Shown piece by piece: positions 4,739-5,230 of a stretch of 5,230 nt of DNA (position 1 is the stretch's first letter; every line of letters begins with the position of its first letter). Position numbers and translations under genes: made by a program. The notes beneath the pieces were generated by a model. It saw nothing but the letters and a program-made list of their open reading frames with translations, made no database searches and was not told where the DNA came from. The stretch comes from Verrucomicrobiota bacterium (GTDB lineage: Bacteria; Verrucomicrobiota; Verrucomicrobiia; Chthoniobacterales; JAFAMB01): assembly GCA_019241095.1 (NCBI GenBank), contig JAFAXJ010000270.1:1-5230 (forward strand), in the 5' to 3' direction.

Positions 4739-5230
4739 TTAATACTGCTTTCGAAGGTTGCTCGGCAAAATGTTCAGCTCTGTACGATATTTAGCTACTG
4801 TTCGACGAGCGATTGGTATACCGCGTTCGGACAAAATTTCCACGATTTCTTTATCGCTCAAAGGATTATGGGCGTATTCACCCCGGATGAGTTCGGCAAT
4901 GGCCCCTTTTACACTCGTGTTGCTGAGCGCTGCTCCCGAGGAGGTCTGATACCCTGGCGTAAAAAAGTACTTCATCTCAAAGACGCCGTGCGGTGTCGCA
5001 ATATATTTTCCGGATATCGCTCTGCTTACCGTCGTTTCATGCACACCCACGACTTCCGCTATCTGTGCCATCGTCAGCGGTTTCAACGCAGAGGTTCCAT
5101 TCTCCAAGAAATCGTGCTGGCGTTTGACTATCTCGTTCGCAATATTCAAAATCGTTTGCTGTCGCTGATGAATACTTTTTATGAGGAATTTCCCGCTTCG
5201 GATCTTCTCTCGAATGTAATCGCGAACCTC
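4739..5230 (-). CDS. rpoN: RNA polymerase sigma-54 factor RpoN, C-terminal part (5' end outside window)
   Basis: Sigma-54 directs RNA polymerase to -24/-12 promoters that need an AAA+ activator. The reading frame is open to the window edge, giving 163 visible residues and a TAA stop. The fragment starts with EVRDYIREKIRSG and continues through 'QRQQTILNIANEIVKRQ', a conserved sigma-54 segment. A helix-turn-helix region follows (LTMAQIAEVVGVHETTVSR, about fragment residues 52-70) and then KYIATPHGVFEMKYFF. The C-terminal RpoN box reads ARRTVAKYRT (DNA 4781-4810); this is the motif that reads the -24 element, and its usual last residue is Glu, here Thr. A TTG at 5147-5149 is an internal Leu codon, not a start, because family conservation continues upstream. 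The core-binding and activator-responsive N-terminal parts lie outside the window. The next gene begins 7 nt after the stop, so the two are probably co-transcribed. Confidence 0.97.
   Translation of the reverse strand, partial: EVRDYIREKIRSGKFLIKSIHQRQQTILNIANEIVKRQHDFLENGTSALKPLTMAQIAEVVGVHETTVSRAISGKYIATPHGVFEMKYFFTPGYQTSSGAALSNTSVKGAIAELIRGEYAHNPLSDKEIVEILSERGIPIARRTVAKYRTELNILPSNLRKQY
4781..4810 (-). other. RpoN box coding segment
   Basis: This segment encodes ARRTVAKYRT, nearly identical to the classical RpoN box ARRTVAKYRE, the signature of sigma-54 factors that contacts the -24 promoter element. The final Glu to Thr change is the only difference from the classical form. It is the strongest single piece of evidence for the rpoN assignment. 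Confidence 0.95.

Noticed and set aside
5147..5149. TTG as a start of a 136-residue protein
   Set aside because: The frame continues upstream to the window edge with conserved RpoN residues, so this is an internal Leu codon.

Overview
The window carries seven complete or partial genes plus the end of an eighth, all on the minus strand, so it reads from high to low coordinates. Protein signatures point to a Gram-negative bacterium, most likely Verrucomicrobiota. The reasons are the combination of an ExbB/ExbD/TonB-like set whose third member has an 'FYLFQVVYP'-type anchor, a roadblock/LC7 protein with repeated 'IPL..I...L' modules beside an MglA-type GTPase, and a sigma-54 factor. This placement is from memory of family features, not from a search; another PVC phylum or Acidobacteriota remains possible. 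No RNA genes, mobile elements or CRISPR arrays are visible.

Region 1 (about 3973-5230): the C-terminal 163 residues of RpoN (sigma-54), ending in the RpoN box, followed 7 nt later by a gene for a putative exported 252-residue protein. That protein is not recognised by name. It has a Cys ... Asn-His ... Tyr-Asp-Ser-Asn arrangement that could be a papain-like fold.

Region 2 (2030-3877): an mglBA-like pair. The first gene has a strong ribosome binding site (AAGGAG) and encodes a 403-residue protein with an acidic tail, three short repeats and a C-terminal roadblock/LC7 domain. Fifteen nucleotides later comes a 206-residue MglA-type small GTPase that keeps the MglA hallmarks (Thr78 and PGQ with Gln82, Arg53, NKRD at 141-144) but has Ala at position 21, equivalent to Ras Gly12. 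In well-studied systems MglB is the GTPase-activating partner of MglA, and the two set cell polarity.

Region 3 (1884-2029): a 146-nt gap unusually rich in inverted repeats, which divides the mglBA-like pair from the next operon.

Region 4 (1-1883): a tightly packed operon of exbB, exbD and a TonB-like gene, each joined by an ATGA stop/start overlap, then a small membrane protein gene overlapping by 14 nt and running off the window. Together these should form a proton-motive-force-driven energy transduction complex in the inner membrane that works on an outer-membrane or periplasmic partner.
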